From: Hymenopus coronatus
Taxonomy: Eukaryota > Arthropoda > Insecta > Mantodea > Hymenopodidae
Assembly (NCBI GenBank): GCA_030762935.1
Contig: CM060896.1
Coordinates: 14,736,027-14,800,026, forward strand
Length of the DNA: 64,000 nucleotides
Direction: 5' to 3'
Positions 42,661 through 53,920 of the stretch are shown here, in pieces (positions within the stretch are counted from its first letter, which is position 1; every line of letters starts with the position of its first letter). The position numbers were made by a program, and so were the translations under genes. The notes beneath the pieces were generated by a model. That model ran no database searches and was not told the DNA's origin. It saw only the letters and a list, made by a program, of their open reading frames with translations.

Positions 42661-45540
42661 AGATTCAGCTTTCATGTTTAAGTCTGTACTGACATCATCC
42701 GTAAACCATTTCAAGTAGAGAACAAATAAAACTTACTAGATTCAGCTTTCATGTTCAAGTCTGTATTGACATCATCCGTAAACCATTTCAAGTAGGGAAC
42801 ACATAAAACTTAATAGATTCAGCTTTCATGTTCAAGTCTGTACTGACATCATCCGTAAACCATTTCAAGTAGAGAACACATAAAACTTACTAGATTCAGC
42901 TTTCATATTCAAGTCTGTATTGACATCATCCGTAAACCATTTCAAGTAGGGAACACCTAAACCTTACTAGATTCAGCTTTCATGTTCAAGTCTGTACTGA
43001 CATCATCCGTAAACCATTTCAAGTAGGGAACACATAAAACTTAATAGATTCAGCTTTCATGTTCGAGTCTGTACTGACATCATCCGTAAACCATTTCAAG
43101 TAGAGAACACATAAAACTTACTAGATTCAGCTTTCATATTCAAGTCTGTATTGACATCATCCGTAAACCATTTCAAGTAGGGCACAAATAAAACTTACTA
43201 GATTCAGCTTTCATGTTCAAGTCTGTATTGAAATCATCCGTAAACCATTTCAAGTAGGGAACACATAAAACTTACTAGACTCAGCTTTCATGTTCAAGTC
43301 TGTATTGACATCATCCGTAAACCATCTCAAGTAGGGAACACATAAAACTTACTAGACTCAGCTTTCATGTTCAAGTCTGTATTGACATCATCCGTAAACC
43401 ATTTCAAGTAGGGAACACATAAAACTTACTAGACTCAGCTTTCATGTTCAAGTCTGTATTGACATCATCCGTAAACCATTTCAAGTAGGGAACACATAAA
43501 ACTTAATAGATTCAGCTTTCATGTTCGAGTCTGTATTGACATCAACCGTAAACCATTTCAAGTAGGGAACACATAAAACTTACTAGATTCAGCTTTCATG
43601 TTCAAGTCTGTATTGACATCATCCGTAAATCATTTCAAGTAGGGAACACCTAAAACTTACTAGATTCAGCTTTCATGTTCAAGTCTGTTGACATCATCCG
43701 TAAACCATTTCAAGTAGGGAACACCTAAAACTTAATAGATTCAGCTTTCATATTCAAGTCTGTACTGACATCATCCGTAAACCATTTCAAGTAGAGAACA
43801 AATAAAACTTACTAGATTCAGCTTTCATGTTCAAGTCTGTTCTGACATCATCCGTAAACCATTTCAAGTAGGGAACACATAAAACTTACTAGATTCAGCT
43901 TTCATATTCAAGTCTGTATTGACATCATCCGTAAACCATTTCAAGCAGGGAACACCTAAACCTTACTAGATTCAGCTTTCATGTTCAAGTCTGTTTGACA
44001 TCATCCGTAAACCATTTCAAGTAGGGAACACATAAAACTTACTAGATTCAGCTTTCATGTTCAAGTCTGTATTGACATCATCCATAAACCATTTCAAGTA
44101 GGGCAGAAATAAAACTTACTAGATTCAGCTTTCATGTTCAAGTCTGTATTGACATCATCCGTAAACCATTTCAAGTAGGGAACACATAAAACTTACTAGA
44201 CTCAGCTTTCATGTTCAAGTCTGTATTGACATCATCCGTAAACCATTTCAAGTAGGGAACACATAAAACTTAATAGATTCAGCTTTCATGTTCGAGTCTG
44301 TATTGACATCAACCGTAAACCATTTCAAGTAGGGAACACATAAAACTTACTAGATTCAGCTTTCATGTTCAAGTCTGTATTGACATCATCCGTAAATCAT
44401 TTCAAGTAGGGAACACCTAAAACTTACTAGATTCAGCTTTCATGTTCAAGTCTGTTGACATCATCCGTAAACCATTTCAAGTAGGGAACACCTAAAACTT
44501 AATAGATTCAGCTTTCATATTCAAGTCTGTACTGACATCATCCGTAAACCATTTCAAGTAGAGAACAAATAAAACTTACTAGATTCAGCTTTCATGTTCA
44601 AGTCTGTTCTGACATCATCCGTAAACCATTTCAAGTAGGGAACACATAAAACTTACTAGATTCAGCTTTCATGTTCAAGTCTGTTCTGACATCATCCGTA
44701 AACCATTTCAAGTAGGGAACACAAAAAACTTAATAGATTCAGCTTTCATGTTCAAGTCTGTATTGACATCATCCGTAAACCATTTCAAGTAGGGAACACA
44801 TAAAACTTACTAGATACAGCTTTCATGTTCAAGTCTGTATTGACATCATCCGTAAACCATTTCAAGTAGGGAACACATAAAACTTACTAGATACAGCTTT
44901 CATGTTCAAGTCTGTATTGACATCATCCGTAAACCATTTCAAGTAGGGCACAAATAAAACTTACTAGATTCAGCTTTCATGTTCAAGTCTGTATTGAAAT
45001 CATCCGTAAACCATTTCAAGTAGGGAACACATAAAACTTACTAGACTCAGCTTTCATGTTCAAGTCTGTATTGACATCATCCGTAAACCATCTCAAGTAG
45101 GGAACACATAAAACTTACTAGACTCAGCTTTCATGTTCAAGTCTGTATTGACATCATCCGTAAACCATCTCAAGTAGGGAACACATAAAACTTACTAGAC
45201 TCAGCTTTCATGTTCAAGTCTGTATTGACATCATCCGTAAACCATTTCAAGTAGGGAACACATAAAATTTACTAGACTCAGCTTTCATGTTCGAGTCTGT
45301 ATTGACATCATCCGTAAACAATTTCAAGTAGGAAACACACAAAACTTCCTTGATTCAGCTATCATGTTGAAATCTATCGACATTACTGTTCCGTTAACCA
45401 TTCCAAATAGGAAACACATGAAACTTCCTTGATTCAGCTTTCATGTTGAAGTCTGTACTGACAACAATGATTACGTAAACCATTTCAAGTTGGGAACACA
45501 AAAAACGAATCTGATTCAGCTTTCGTGTTGGAGTTTGGTC
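42661..45540 (+). repeat. 77-bp satellite array, about 38 units
   Basis: Units start at a TAGATTCAGCTTTCATGTTC motif and contain GACATCATCCGTAAACCATT and TCAAGTAGGGAACACATAAA. Counting the CAGCT anchor gives 38 units from 42666 to 45517. Spacing is exactly 77 bp except two of 75, one of 76, and 79-82 at the right edge. Units carry shared variants (T/C in GATTC/GACTC, GTATTG/GTACTG, ACACAT/ACACCT). Blocks of units are duplicated within the array. The unit length is not a multiple of three and no frame persists, so it is non-coding. Confidence 0.96.
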
Positions 45541-45636
45541 TTTATTTTAGGTTAAAATGTAAAACCAAGGTGCTTCTGAATGATGCTTTCTTGTTCGGAC
45601 GGGGAGGAGTAAAATCGCACTAAACTCGGTTTTATT

Positions 45637-45765
45637 TTCCTTTGTCTACACGTACTATGTGCATAGTGTATAGAGAAGGTATTGTATTGCACCCAAAAAT
45701 TCAATACCGGAAATATATGTTTTGAGACCTCCCGAGTGAAAAAAAGAAACATTTTTATTAAAAGG

Positions 45766-45823
<58 letters not shown>

Positions 45824-46474
45824 ACAGTTTAGCCCAAAAACGAAATGTCGGTTAAATACCAAACTTGGTGTTTAAGTTGAGCATCTTCCAAGGATGCGGC
45901 ACGAAGATTTTGAGGAACCCCTCCCCCCAAAACTATCCTATACATGAAGAAATTTTTGATTTTCTCAAAAATGGCTGTAACGATTTTGATTAAAATACCG
46001 TATATGAAAGACAAATAAAATGTATATCTTGAATTTTCTGGGAATAGCCTCTGTAGGCTTCTTTATTCTGGAGAATTTTTTGCTGGATTTTGCTAGTCGT
46101 AAGAGATAGGCAAACATTTGTCACACAAGCTATGTAGATCTCGTTGAAACACAGTTATGTCATGTACTTTTTTTTTTTTTTTTTTCGTGGAGTTGTTCAT
46201 TTCTGATATATTCATTGTTAGTGGTTTCAGTTTTAAAATACATACGGAATTTGTCAACTCATGGCAATGCAAAGACAATGGCAACCAGCTTTCATAAGAT
46301 TTGACTGTCGTTTTAGCCTAGTGTATTCCCTTATTTTTCTTCTACTTAAAAGGAAGCATTTCTGCCAATTTTTTCTCGATTAGCATGAAGTAGACAGAAG
46401 AATAAGCTTTTTAACAATGATTTGTTACAGAAATGTAGACAAAGTCATGTGAATGGAGCACATCAGATTTTTTT
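45637..46474 (+). mobile_element. HINE copy 29, subgroup B, head of a tandem pair
   Basis: CTTTGTCTACACGTACTATG to TGAATGGAGCACATCAGATT. (GT)n at 45769-45822, about 27 repeats. It is followed without any spacer except T's by copy 30 in the same orientation. Confidence 0.84.
45769..45822. repeat. (GT)n microsatellite inside HINE copy 29
   Basis: About 27 GT repeats at the internal tract site. Confidence 0.95.
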
Positions 46475-46647
46475 TTTACTTTCTCTGCACGTACTATGTA
46501 CATAGTGTATAGAGAAGGTATTGTAATGCACCCAAAAATTCGATACCGAGATTTCACCGGAAACATACATATTGTGTCCCCCCGAATCCAAAAAAAAAGT
46601 ATTTCAGGATAAAGGTCGGAATGAGTGCGTGCGTGCGTGTTTGTGCA

Positions 46648-46683
<36 letters not shown>

Positions 46684-47377
46684 TGTGTACAGCATAGCTC
46701 AAAAACAAAAAGACCATTGAATACCAAACTTGTTATTTAAGTTTGTTATCTTGTAAGGATGCGACACGAAGCTTTTCAAGAAAATCCCCCACCCCCACTA
46801 CCCTTTACATAGAACTTTTTTCGAAAATTTTGACTTTAAAGATTTTGATTAAAATGTCGTATTTCAAAGATAGGTACCTGACAAATAATATGTATATCTT
46901 GAATTTTCTGGGAATAGCCTCTGAAGACTACTTTATTCTGAATGAATTTTACGGAATTTTGCATAACTGCTAAACCGTAAGAGATAGACAAAAACTTACC
47001 ATACAAACATTTAGAGCACATTAAAACACACAATTTATGTTATATATATTTTTTTCAAGGAGTTGATTGTTTTTGAGATATTCCTTGTTTTTAGTTTCAG
47101 CTTTGAAATACTTATACTTTTCTCATACAGGAATTTGTCAACTCCTGTCCACATAAACAAAGGAACTTCAGTCACATAGCAACCAGCTTTTGACTATCAC
47201 TTCAACCTATGGTGCTGTCTTATTTCGCTTCTGTTTACAAGGAAGCAAGTAATAAGACTATTTCTGCTAATTTTTTCTCGATTAGCATGAAGTAAAAAGT
47301 AGCATAAGCTTTTTAACAATTATTTGTTGGCGAGACGTAGAGAAATACATGTTAATGGAACATATAAGATTTTTTTA
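46475..47377 (+). mobile_element. HINE copy 30, subgroup A, tail of a tandem pair
   Basis: Starts TTTACTTTCTCTGCACGTAC immediately after the T-run ending copy 29, and ends TGTTAATGGAACATATAAGA. (GT)n at 46651-46682. Copies 29 and 30 belong to different subgroups, so the pair is not a simple local duplication. Confidence 0.85.
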
Positions 47378-47505
47378 TGTAGTCCGTAGGTGTCTGCTTC
47401 TATTATGTATGAATTAGTTACGCGACATTGCACTGAAGTTGAATACCGATTTAATTAAATGTATTTATCTCCGCCTGTTCTTTATGAAAGTATTGTACCA
47501 TGATC

Positions 47506-47701
47506 TGATCTATGGTGAATCTTCTTCTTTAATCTTAATTGTAACGTGTACATCCCCAGCTATTGCTAATGACGGATGAGAACTTCCCTGATATTCACGC
47601 ATCGGCGGAACGTTGACAGTGTTCCAAGCTGTGGAGATGCTGCATGGGATATCAAGTTCACCTTTGGTGGTGGTACACTCACCAGTGGAAGTGCACTTTG
47701 G
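47506..47701 (-). pseudogene. Coding-like fragment of unknown gene
   Basis: The minus strand reads CLPKCTSTGECTTTKGELDI then PCSISTAWNTVNVPPMREYQ then GSSHPSLAIAGDVHVTIKIK and EEDSP before a stop. Cysteine spacing and alternating hydrophobic strands look like a secreted beta-sandwich protein, and the CxxxKG segment faintly recalls ML/NPC2 domains. I cannot confirm that. It is joined directly to a HINE 5' fragment on one side. It may be a pseudogene, an exon, or captured sequence. Confidence 0.3.
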
Positions 47702-47795
47702 TAAACAGAGAAGGTATTGCTTTCCACCCAAGAATTTGATTTCGACACTTCAATGATAATCAGGTTTTGAGGCCCCTGAATAAAATTACATAGCA
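47702..47795 (+). mobile_element. HINE 5'-end fragment
   Basis: AACAGAGAAGGTATTGCTTT, CCACCCAAGAATTTGATTTC and CAGGTTTTGAGGCCCCTGAA match the element just downstream of its palindrome. The palindrome is missing; coding-like sequence lies in its place. Confidence 0.65.
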
Positions 47796-47809
47796 AACCG
47801 CTGCATATT

Positions 47810-48377
47810 AAATCTAGTGTGTTACACTCATATGACTTTCTCTAGCTGCTATACAAACTTCCTACAAAGATTGTTCTTCTTTCTACACATTGCTAATCGA
47901 AATAAACACTAGCAGAATGTTCTTATTACTTAGTTCCTTATAAGTAGAAGGGAACTAAAGGAATGCATTAGGCTAAAGTGATAGTCAAATGTTTTAAAAG
48001 CTGCCATTGCAAATCGCTTCTTTGCTTGGCCAGAAGTAGAACAAAAGAAAAACGGACACTTCCTGTCTGAGAAAAGTATTTTACAATTGAAATCAATAAC
48101 AAGGAGTGTCTCGGAAACGGTTACCTGCACAACAAAAACGTAAAGGACATAACTTGCGTGTTTTGTCGTGATGTACATTTTTATTGAGTGAGTTTTTGTC
48201 TATCTCTTACGGTTTAGCAGTTAAGCAAAATTTGACAGAGGCTATACCCAGAAAATTTGAGATATTGATTTTATTTTTGGATATAAATAGCTTTAATATA
48301 CGGGATTTTAATCAAAATCATTACAACCATTTTTAAGAAAATAAAAAATGTTTATGTAAAGGGTAGTTTGTGGTGGG

Positions 48378-48414
<37 letters not shown>

Positions 48415-48670
48415 TTCGTGTCGCATCCTTGGAAGATACTAAACCTGAATACCAAGTTTGGTGTTTAACGGTCTTTTTGTTTTGTGGTTATGCTGTCCAC
48501 ACACATTCACACATATACACACGGACCTTTTTTCAAAAATGCTTTTTCCGGACTCAGGGGACACCAAAACATGCATTTCGGTGATATCTCGACATCGAAT
48601 TTTTGGGTGCATTACAATACCTTCTCTATTCTTATATACATTGTACACATGGGGCTAGAGAAAGTAAAAA
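47810..48670 (-). mobile_element. HINE copy 31, full length, subgroup B
   Basis: AAATCTAGTGTGTTACACTC to ACATGGGGCTAGAGAAAGTAAAA. A T-run of 28 (48382-48409) has expanded at the GGGGATTTTC position, corresponding to the GAAAATCCCC site of the element. B marker TCGCTTCTTTGCTTGGCCAG. Confidence 0.83.
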
Positions 48671-48734
48671 AAATTACTATTGCTCCAGCCTAGATATTCT
48701 CTTAATCCTCTTGTATCTAATACGCAATAAAAAC

Positions 48735-48835
48735 ATTTGTGCTAATGTGTATCCAGATTAGCATAAAACAGAAGAATATGGTTTGTTGTAGAAGTGGTAG
48801 AAAAAGTCACGTGAATGTGACACATTAGATTTTCT
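48735..48835 (+). mobile_element. HINE 3'-end fragment
   Basis: GTGCTAATGTGTATCCAGAT, TAGCATAAAACAGAAGAATA and GTCACGTGAATGTGACACAT TAGATTTTC match the outer 3' end. Confidence 0.6.
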
Positions 48836-49984
48836 TATTCTTTGTAGCAATGAAGGCTACTAGCTTTTTCAAGTTTAAGAAATCTTGTCTGTGAATACAA
48901 TCAAAATGTGTTCCGTGTTTGATGCGTGACTTGGTTTCGTGAATGAATGGAGGGCGGGGGAGAGGTATGCTCTAAAGGGGTAACACGTCATGGGTCACTC
49001 CCTCCTCGCCCTTCCTTCTGGCAGTTCCCCCTCTCGTAATGGAGCCCACCGGAATAAAACAATCTTCAGTCTCCTGCGAATGTGCCCAAGTAACGTGAGG
49101 CGTTCGCGTTTCTACGAATGCGTTTGAGTAACAAGTGAAGTGCGATATTACTCAGTGTTATATCGATTTATCGATTGGGACTATCTCGCTAGCTTACTGG
49201 TAATCTACGATATAGAGTGGTTATCACATGTGTTTTTGTTCTGTAACATTTAAACAACTGTCGACTGGCTCCTTATATAATATTGCTCGGTATTGTGATG
49301 CAAATAATACTCATTCCTTAGCACAGTGAAGTTTAAGGCAAAAGAAATATGTTTTGGAAAAATATCCTACCATCTCTTTTGAATCCTCCTGTTGATTCTT
49401 TATAAAAAAACAAAAACGTATAAATAATGTAACGCTGTTTTAAACAAACATATGCAGGCTGCAATAGATTTAAATTGTTTAATTTGTATAGCCTTCTTTA
49501 ACTTCTTTGGCTATATTGGGGGCTTTGACTTGAATATTGATATTGTTATTGCTTGTAGGCTTTCTTATATCAATTTAAGGTTAAACACTGGCATTCGCTC
49601 CCACATTCATACTTCTAGAATCCTCCGAGATCCAGGTTAAAGTAAAATTCCTCGCCCGAACCGGGAATTGAAATTAGGAGTTCTGAATTGAGAGAGGTGT
49701 ATTCTTTATGTTCCGATACGATTTAGTTGCAAATTAAAAGCTAGATATCAACACAAATGAGTAAATTCTCGTATGTAAAATATCAGCATGAGATAAACGA
49801 AGACACGGCGCAGTTAACCTACTCAGAAAGTTGTATATTTCACTAAGGTTCTTTTCCTTGAAGAAAATAATTGTCTTAATAACGTGATATTAACGCGTGG
49901 AGCTTGACCAAAGCCCACGAAGGTCATGGACTCGAAGACACGCACAGGGAACAGAATTTGGCAGGTTCTCTGGACGAGGTAATC
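48836..49984. other. Unassigned sequence, start of HINE-free island
   Basis: Unique within the window. GC-richer between 48940 and 49100. No domain, SINE or terminal repeat recognised, although B-box-like GAACCGGGAATTGAAATT at about 49660 may be a SINE relic. Confidence 0.35.
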
Positions 49985-49999
49985 GTGGTTCCTTTCATG

Positions 50000-50163
50000 A
50001 CTGCATCTGTGATCTACAGGTCAGCGTTCTGGTCTCGGGTTCGATTCCCGGCTGGGGCTGCAACGGTTTTCATTAATTATAATAATTTCCTACCCTATGC
50101 AGAGTCTACAAATATGCATGTGAGTGTTTCGTAACGTATTGGCAGGCACATAATAAAAATTAA
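50000..50163 (+). mobile_element. SINE family B copy
   Basis: B box CTCGGGTTCGATTCCCGGCT, then GGGGCTGCAACGG, AATTTCCTACCCTATGCAGA, GTCTACAAATATGCATGTGA and an AAAAATTA tail. Shares the arrangement with the copies at 25085 and 50699. Confidence 0.7.
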
Positions 50164-50299
50164 GTATTTAGTAGAAATATGAGCGTTTCTCAATCAAAGC
50201 CACCTGTTTGTTATTAATGAAACAAACAACGATCACAATTGTTTATTATTGTACACCAGGACGCGCTGTGATGGAGACGATTACAACAAAAACAATACT

Positions 50300-50515
50300 A
50301 ATAATAACAATAACGATAGTATAATAATTATGATATTGCATGTGAATGCTTTTCAATCAGTGTGTCTACTTAACTAGCAGGTAACAGAATGAATTATATT
50401 CAGAAGCGATATTTGTTCGTTCATTTGTTTTGTGTTTGTTATTATTGTTTCATTTCGATTACGGAGAGATGGGTTTCGAATACAACTAAAAAGTAATATG
50501 AGATTTGTTGTACAG
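50300..50515 (+). repeat. Direct repeat unit 1
   Basis: Shares with 50955-51175 the blocks TATGATATTGC, TTTCAATCAGT, GAATTATATTCAGAAGC, ATATTTGTTC, TATTATTGTTTCATTTC, ATTACGGAGAGATG and GTTTCGAATACAA. The copies are diverged by scattered substitutions and small indels. Neither contains an open frame. Confidence 0.7.
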
Positions 50516-50567
50516 GCACTTATAGGAGTCAGTCCACATGGCCGGGCTCGATAAAGTGCATCGATTT

Positions 50568-50695
50568 GGTGCTTCGTGGCGCAGGGGATCGTGGGTTCGA
50601 ATCCCACCTTAGGCATGGATGTTTGTGAATGTGTATATGTGTGTACTAGAACCAAAAAGCAAAAACGGTAATCCGATAGAAAAACAAAGGAAATG
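50568..50695 (+). mobile_element. SINE family C copy, intact boxes
   Basis: TTGGTGCTTCGTGGCGCAGG (A box) and CGTGGGTTCGAATCCCACCT (B box) are spaced like a tRNA-derived promoter. Body ATGGATGTTTGTGAATGTGT, then an A-rich end. It lies between the two direct repeats. Confidence 0.7.
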
Positions 50696-50698
50696 TTG

Positions 50699-50855
50699 AC
50701 TGCCTCTGTGGTCTCTCTCACCTGGAGGTCCCGGGTTCGACTCCTGGCTGGGGCTGGGGAATTTTTATTTAAGCAGAATTATTCCCTATCCCCCACAGAG
50801 TCTGGAAGTATGTATGTGAGAGTGAATGTGCGTGTGTTTAGTAATGTAAAAATTG
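50699..50855 (+). mobile_element. SINE family B copy
   Basis: CCCGGGTTCGACTCCTGGCT (B box), GGGGCTGGGG, CCCACAGAGTCTGGAAGTAT, GTATGTGAGAGTGAATGTGC and TTAGTAATGTAAAAATTG. It follows the SINE C copy with no spacer. Confidence 0.7.
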
Positions 50856-50954
50856 ATTAACCTAACTTCTAAACCTACAGTAATACAAGCTGTTTCACAA
50901 GTCACAGCCCCTGGTATGACCATTCAAGTAAATGGGTAGTTACAAATGAAGCAG

Positions 50955-51175
50955 TTTAAAAAATATAACAATGGAAATGATAATATAGCTATGATATTGC
51001 CTTTCAATCAGTATGTGTACTTAGCTCAACAGTTATAGCGTAGAATTATATTCAGAAGCAATATTTGTTCCTTCCTTTGTTTTATTGCCTATTATTATTG
51101 TTTCATTTCTATTACGGAGAGATGCGTTTCGAATACAAGTAAAAGGCAATATCATAAAATGTGTTGACCGGTCTT
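50955..51175 (+). repeat. Direct repeat unit 2
   Basis: Second copy of the block at 50300-50515, about 655 bp downstream in the same orientation, with two SINEs between. Confidence 0.7.
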
Positions 51176-51426
51176 TTATACTTTGAGCAGTCCTATAAAA
51201 TAAACGAAAGCGGAGGCCGTTTTAGGAATTTACGGCTATGGGCAGGTACGAAGATGCTTGTAAAGTGTTCAAAGCATTGTATTTTAAGCCAAGATTACAG
51301 ACGTGAATGTAGCACATTAATTAGTGTACAGTGCTATGATATGTCAGAGCTTATCGTTATGTCTGTCCATCACGATCATGGTCCCTCTTCACTGGGCTGC
51401 AACAAAGTGTATAGTGTGCATACTTG
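51176..51426. other. Short spacer
   Basis: Part of a 150-codon open frame spanning 51161-51613 that runs into the SINE A copy. No domain seen, and I do not regard it as a gene. Confidence 0.35.
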
Positions 51427-51635
51427 CGCCGTGGCCGAGTGGTTAGACCACTCGCCTCTCACCACTCAATCCCAAGCGACCGCATGTGAGATTTGTGGTG
51501 GCCAAAGCTGCGCTGGGGCGGGTTTTCTCCGGGTTCTCCCGTCATCGCATTCCACCGGTGCTCCATCTTCATTCATGTATCATCAGTGTCACCACCTGCG
51601 GTGCCGTAAGTAGTTAAAGCGGGCGTTAAACACTA
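51427..51635 (+). mobile_element. SINE family A, best-preserved copy
   Basis: GCGCCGTGGCCGAGTGGTTA (A box, tRNA-Ser/Leu-like) and GACCACTCGCCTCTCACC make the head. The body reads CGCATGTGAGATTTGTGGTG, GCGGGTTTTCTCCGGGTTCT, TTCCACCGGTGCTCCATCTT, CACCACCTGCGGTGCCGTAA, GTTAAAGCGGGCGTTAAACA. The B-box region is ATCCCAAGCGACC here, while the copy at 32413 retains GGTTCGATCCC. Confidence 0.78.
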
Positions 51636-51639
51636 CCAT

Positions 51640-52587
51640 ACTTGTGTATAAACTTTGTTTTCACTCCCGAACCTAGAGGTAATCGTTTTTATAGCTAAAA
51701 ACTTACGGATTCCGGCAATGCTTATATCCAGCTTATTCCTGAAGGAGCAAGGAACACATTAGGCTGTTGTTGCTCGAACGGTCATTTTACCCATCCGCCC
51801 CTGTTTACGAGCTTACTTATATACGGCAAAGTAACGCCATTATCAACTGCATCCTCTACTATGAGCATAAAAACTAGCGCTAAATCAATATTGCCAACCA
51901 ATGAAAATTGTGCTAAAATCTGAAATTTTGGTTTAAGCCTCATATATCCCACGGTTACGTCATGATTCATTGGGGTTTAACTTCATAGATCCCTAGACTA
52001 CGCTTTGCGCCTGAGGGACCTCAACCCCTCATCTACGCTTAAGGCCCTATAGCAACATACGGCTTCTTCCATTATGTTCTGATTGTGAATGTTGGTAACA
52101 CGGAGAGACAAGGACAGAAGAAGCAATGTTGCCATGATGTCTGGGTGAGACGTGTTACATTTAAGAAGGAAAGGGACAAAAGTGAAAACGTTATGATTAT
52201 AAACACGTTATAAGTGAATACGTGTTGGAAAAGTGCTATTAGTGTGTATTCTACACATTTTGGTATCGAAATAATAGGAAATGTGATGGAAATCGCGATT
52301 TGTAGCTGCCCCCTAGATTCGAGAATTTATCTTAAACTGTCTAGTAAGCGATGAATAAATGGGTAATAGACGACTGAACTGCAAACTCTCATGCAAATTT
52401 TTACTCTCGATATAGGGCTGCAGGATTTGCGACAGTTTTTGCGTTAAACATGGACCAGAAGTTTGGATTATTACCTTACGGCAATGTCATTTCTCGCATT
52501 CTAAATTTCATGAAATCGCAAAATTGTAACTCTTTGCTGGAGGGAAAGTTTTAAGGTTTCGCATTAAGCACATAATTTTTTTTTAGA
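51640..52587. other. Unassigned unique sequence
   Basis: Nearly 1 kb without repeat similarity in this window or a convincing reading frame. Candidate host intron or intergenic DNA. Confidence 0.4.
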
Positions 52588-52812
52588 TAGTGTTTAACAC
52601 CTGCTTTTGCTACTTGTGGCACCGCAGGCGATGACACTGATGATGCATGGAATGAAGATGGAGCTCCGGTGGAATGCAATGGTGGGGAAAACCGGCAAAA
52701 ACCTACTCCTGCACCGCTTTGTCCACCACAAATCTCACATGCGGTCGCTTGTGATCGAACGCGGGCCGTCTAGGTGAGTTGCGAATGGTGTAACCACTTG
52801 GCCACGGCGCGG
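52588..52812 (-). mobile_element. SINE family A copy
   Basis: Complete on the minus strand, from rc of CCACTTGGCCACGGCGCGG (A box) through rc of TGTGATCGAACGCGGGCC (B box) to rc of TAGTGTTTAACACCTGCTTT. An 8-base T-run borders the 3' tail. Confidence 0.75.
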
Positions 52813-53382
52813 TCGTGCATATTTAATGAAACTGATTGGAAGTGCATTAAACATTTCAACACGCGTCTGCATATTGTGCGTTTACGATTCAGTCAGAAAC
52901 CATCAGAATTAGTTGTTTAACTCGTACGCCGTTTCTGATTGTCGGCAAAAGTAGTGTAATCAACGCATGCGCTTTGAGCATTCACATACATATAAAACCG
53001 ATCAGAAACTGGTTATTGGAAAGTTGAAACAAATCTAATGCTAGTAGTGAAATTAGAATATCTAAGAGTAAGTACTCGTAAAGGCTGTCGATTTTCTGAA
53101 ATGGTTGGGCTTCGCCTTTATTTTAATGTTTGCATTCTGCATAAACTTGAAAATCATTTAATCCCCCCCCCTCAAATCAATGTGATAACCACTCATTCCT
53201 GTTTTATTTCCTTGCCGAATTATGTGCATTCTTTAAGTCTAGCACGGATCATTAGTGAAATCAGAATTTTGAAAATCTTGTTATGATCATCAGTAGGTTC
53301 ACTAAATTGTTTCAAGTTAAAAAAAGACAAAACAGAACGTTTGCTTACATAGAAACAAGTACATCATACATATGCTCATAGT
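52813..53382. other. Unassigned unique sequence
   Basis: Contains a TATA-like ATATAAAACC at 52989-52998 without a placed initiator, and an 82-codon frame at 53038-53286 with no recognisable domain. Confidence 0.35.
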
Positions 53383-53635
53383 CGTCCTCCATGACTTAGG
53401 GGCATGCTAGCCTCTGGTTCCCAAGTTCACGGGTTCAAATCCAGCGGAGGGCTTTGGATTTTTTTTGGACGTAATTTAACAAGCTTGGCTTCCTTCGGAA
53501 GGGAAGTAAAGCTGTGGCCCCATGTCGTAGATTTACGCACGTAAAACAACCTCAATTATGATAAAGAGGCCTTTGAGCAATATTGAGTGGTCTTTCACTC
53601 CCAATATAGAACGTGACGCTGAGAATATAGCATCT
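53383..53635 (+). mobile_element. SINE family D copy
   Basis: Head TCCTCCATGACTTAGGGGCA, B box TCACGGGTTCAAATCCAGCG, then GGCTTCCTTCGGAAGGGAAG, TGTCGTAGATTTACGCACGT, AAAACAACCTCAATTATGAT, AAAGAGGCCTTTGAGC and GTGGTCTTTCACTCCC. Same block order as the minus-strand copies at 15250 and 26060. Confidence 0.7.
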
Positions 53636-53920
53636 ATAATATAATTGGACATTTATTTTGAAATCAAAAGTATTGTTTTAGTTAACGTGTCAGTTTTAAA
53701 ACGTACTCCGGTCTTTGTGCTTAATAATCATAGATTTAAAAGTGTGACATGTTTAATTGGGATTATAAAGGTGGAATTTTAATTTCATATTTTAATAATA
53801 ACGTAGTTTATGGAGTCATGTGGCGGCTGCCAGGAAATGTGCGCATAATTCGGTGAGGATTTAATAAGTGGTTGGATTGTATCGCTAGCTGTGCTACCTA
53901 AGCGTGTGCGTTTTGTGAAG

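Noticed and set aside
42361..42714. 117-codon minus-strand frame at the array edge
   Set aside because: It begins in satellite sequence and shows no domain; the array period (77) breaks the frame further in.
42661..45540. CRISPR-like array
   Set aside because: Units are contiguous 77-bp repeats without distinct spacers, in a eukaryotic repeat context. It is a satellite.
51427..51500. tRNA-Ser/Leu gene
   Set aside because: Only the A box is good; the rest follows SINE family A found at three other places.
51161..51613. 150-codon open frame
   Set aside because: More than a third of it is the SINE A copy and part is the direct repeat; no domain.
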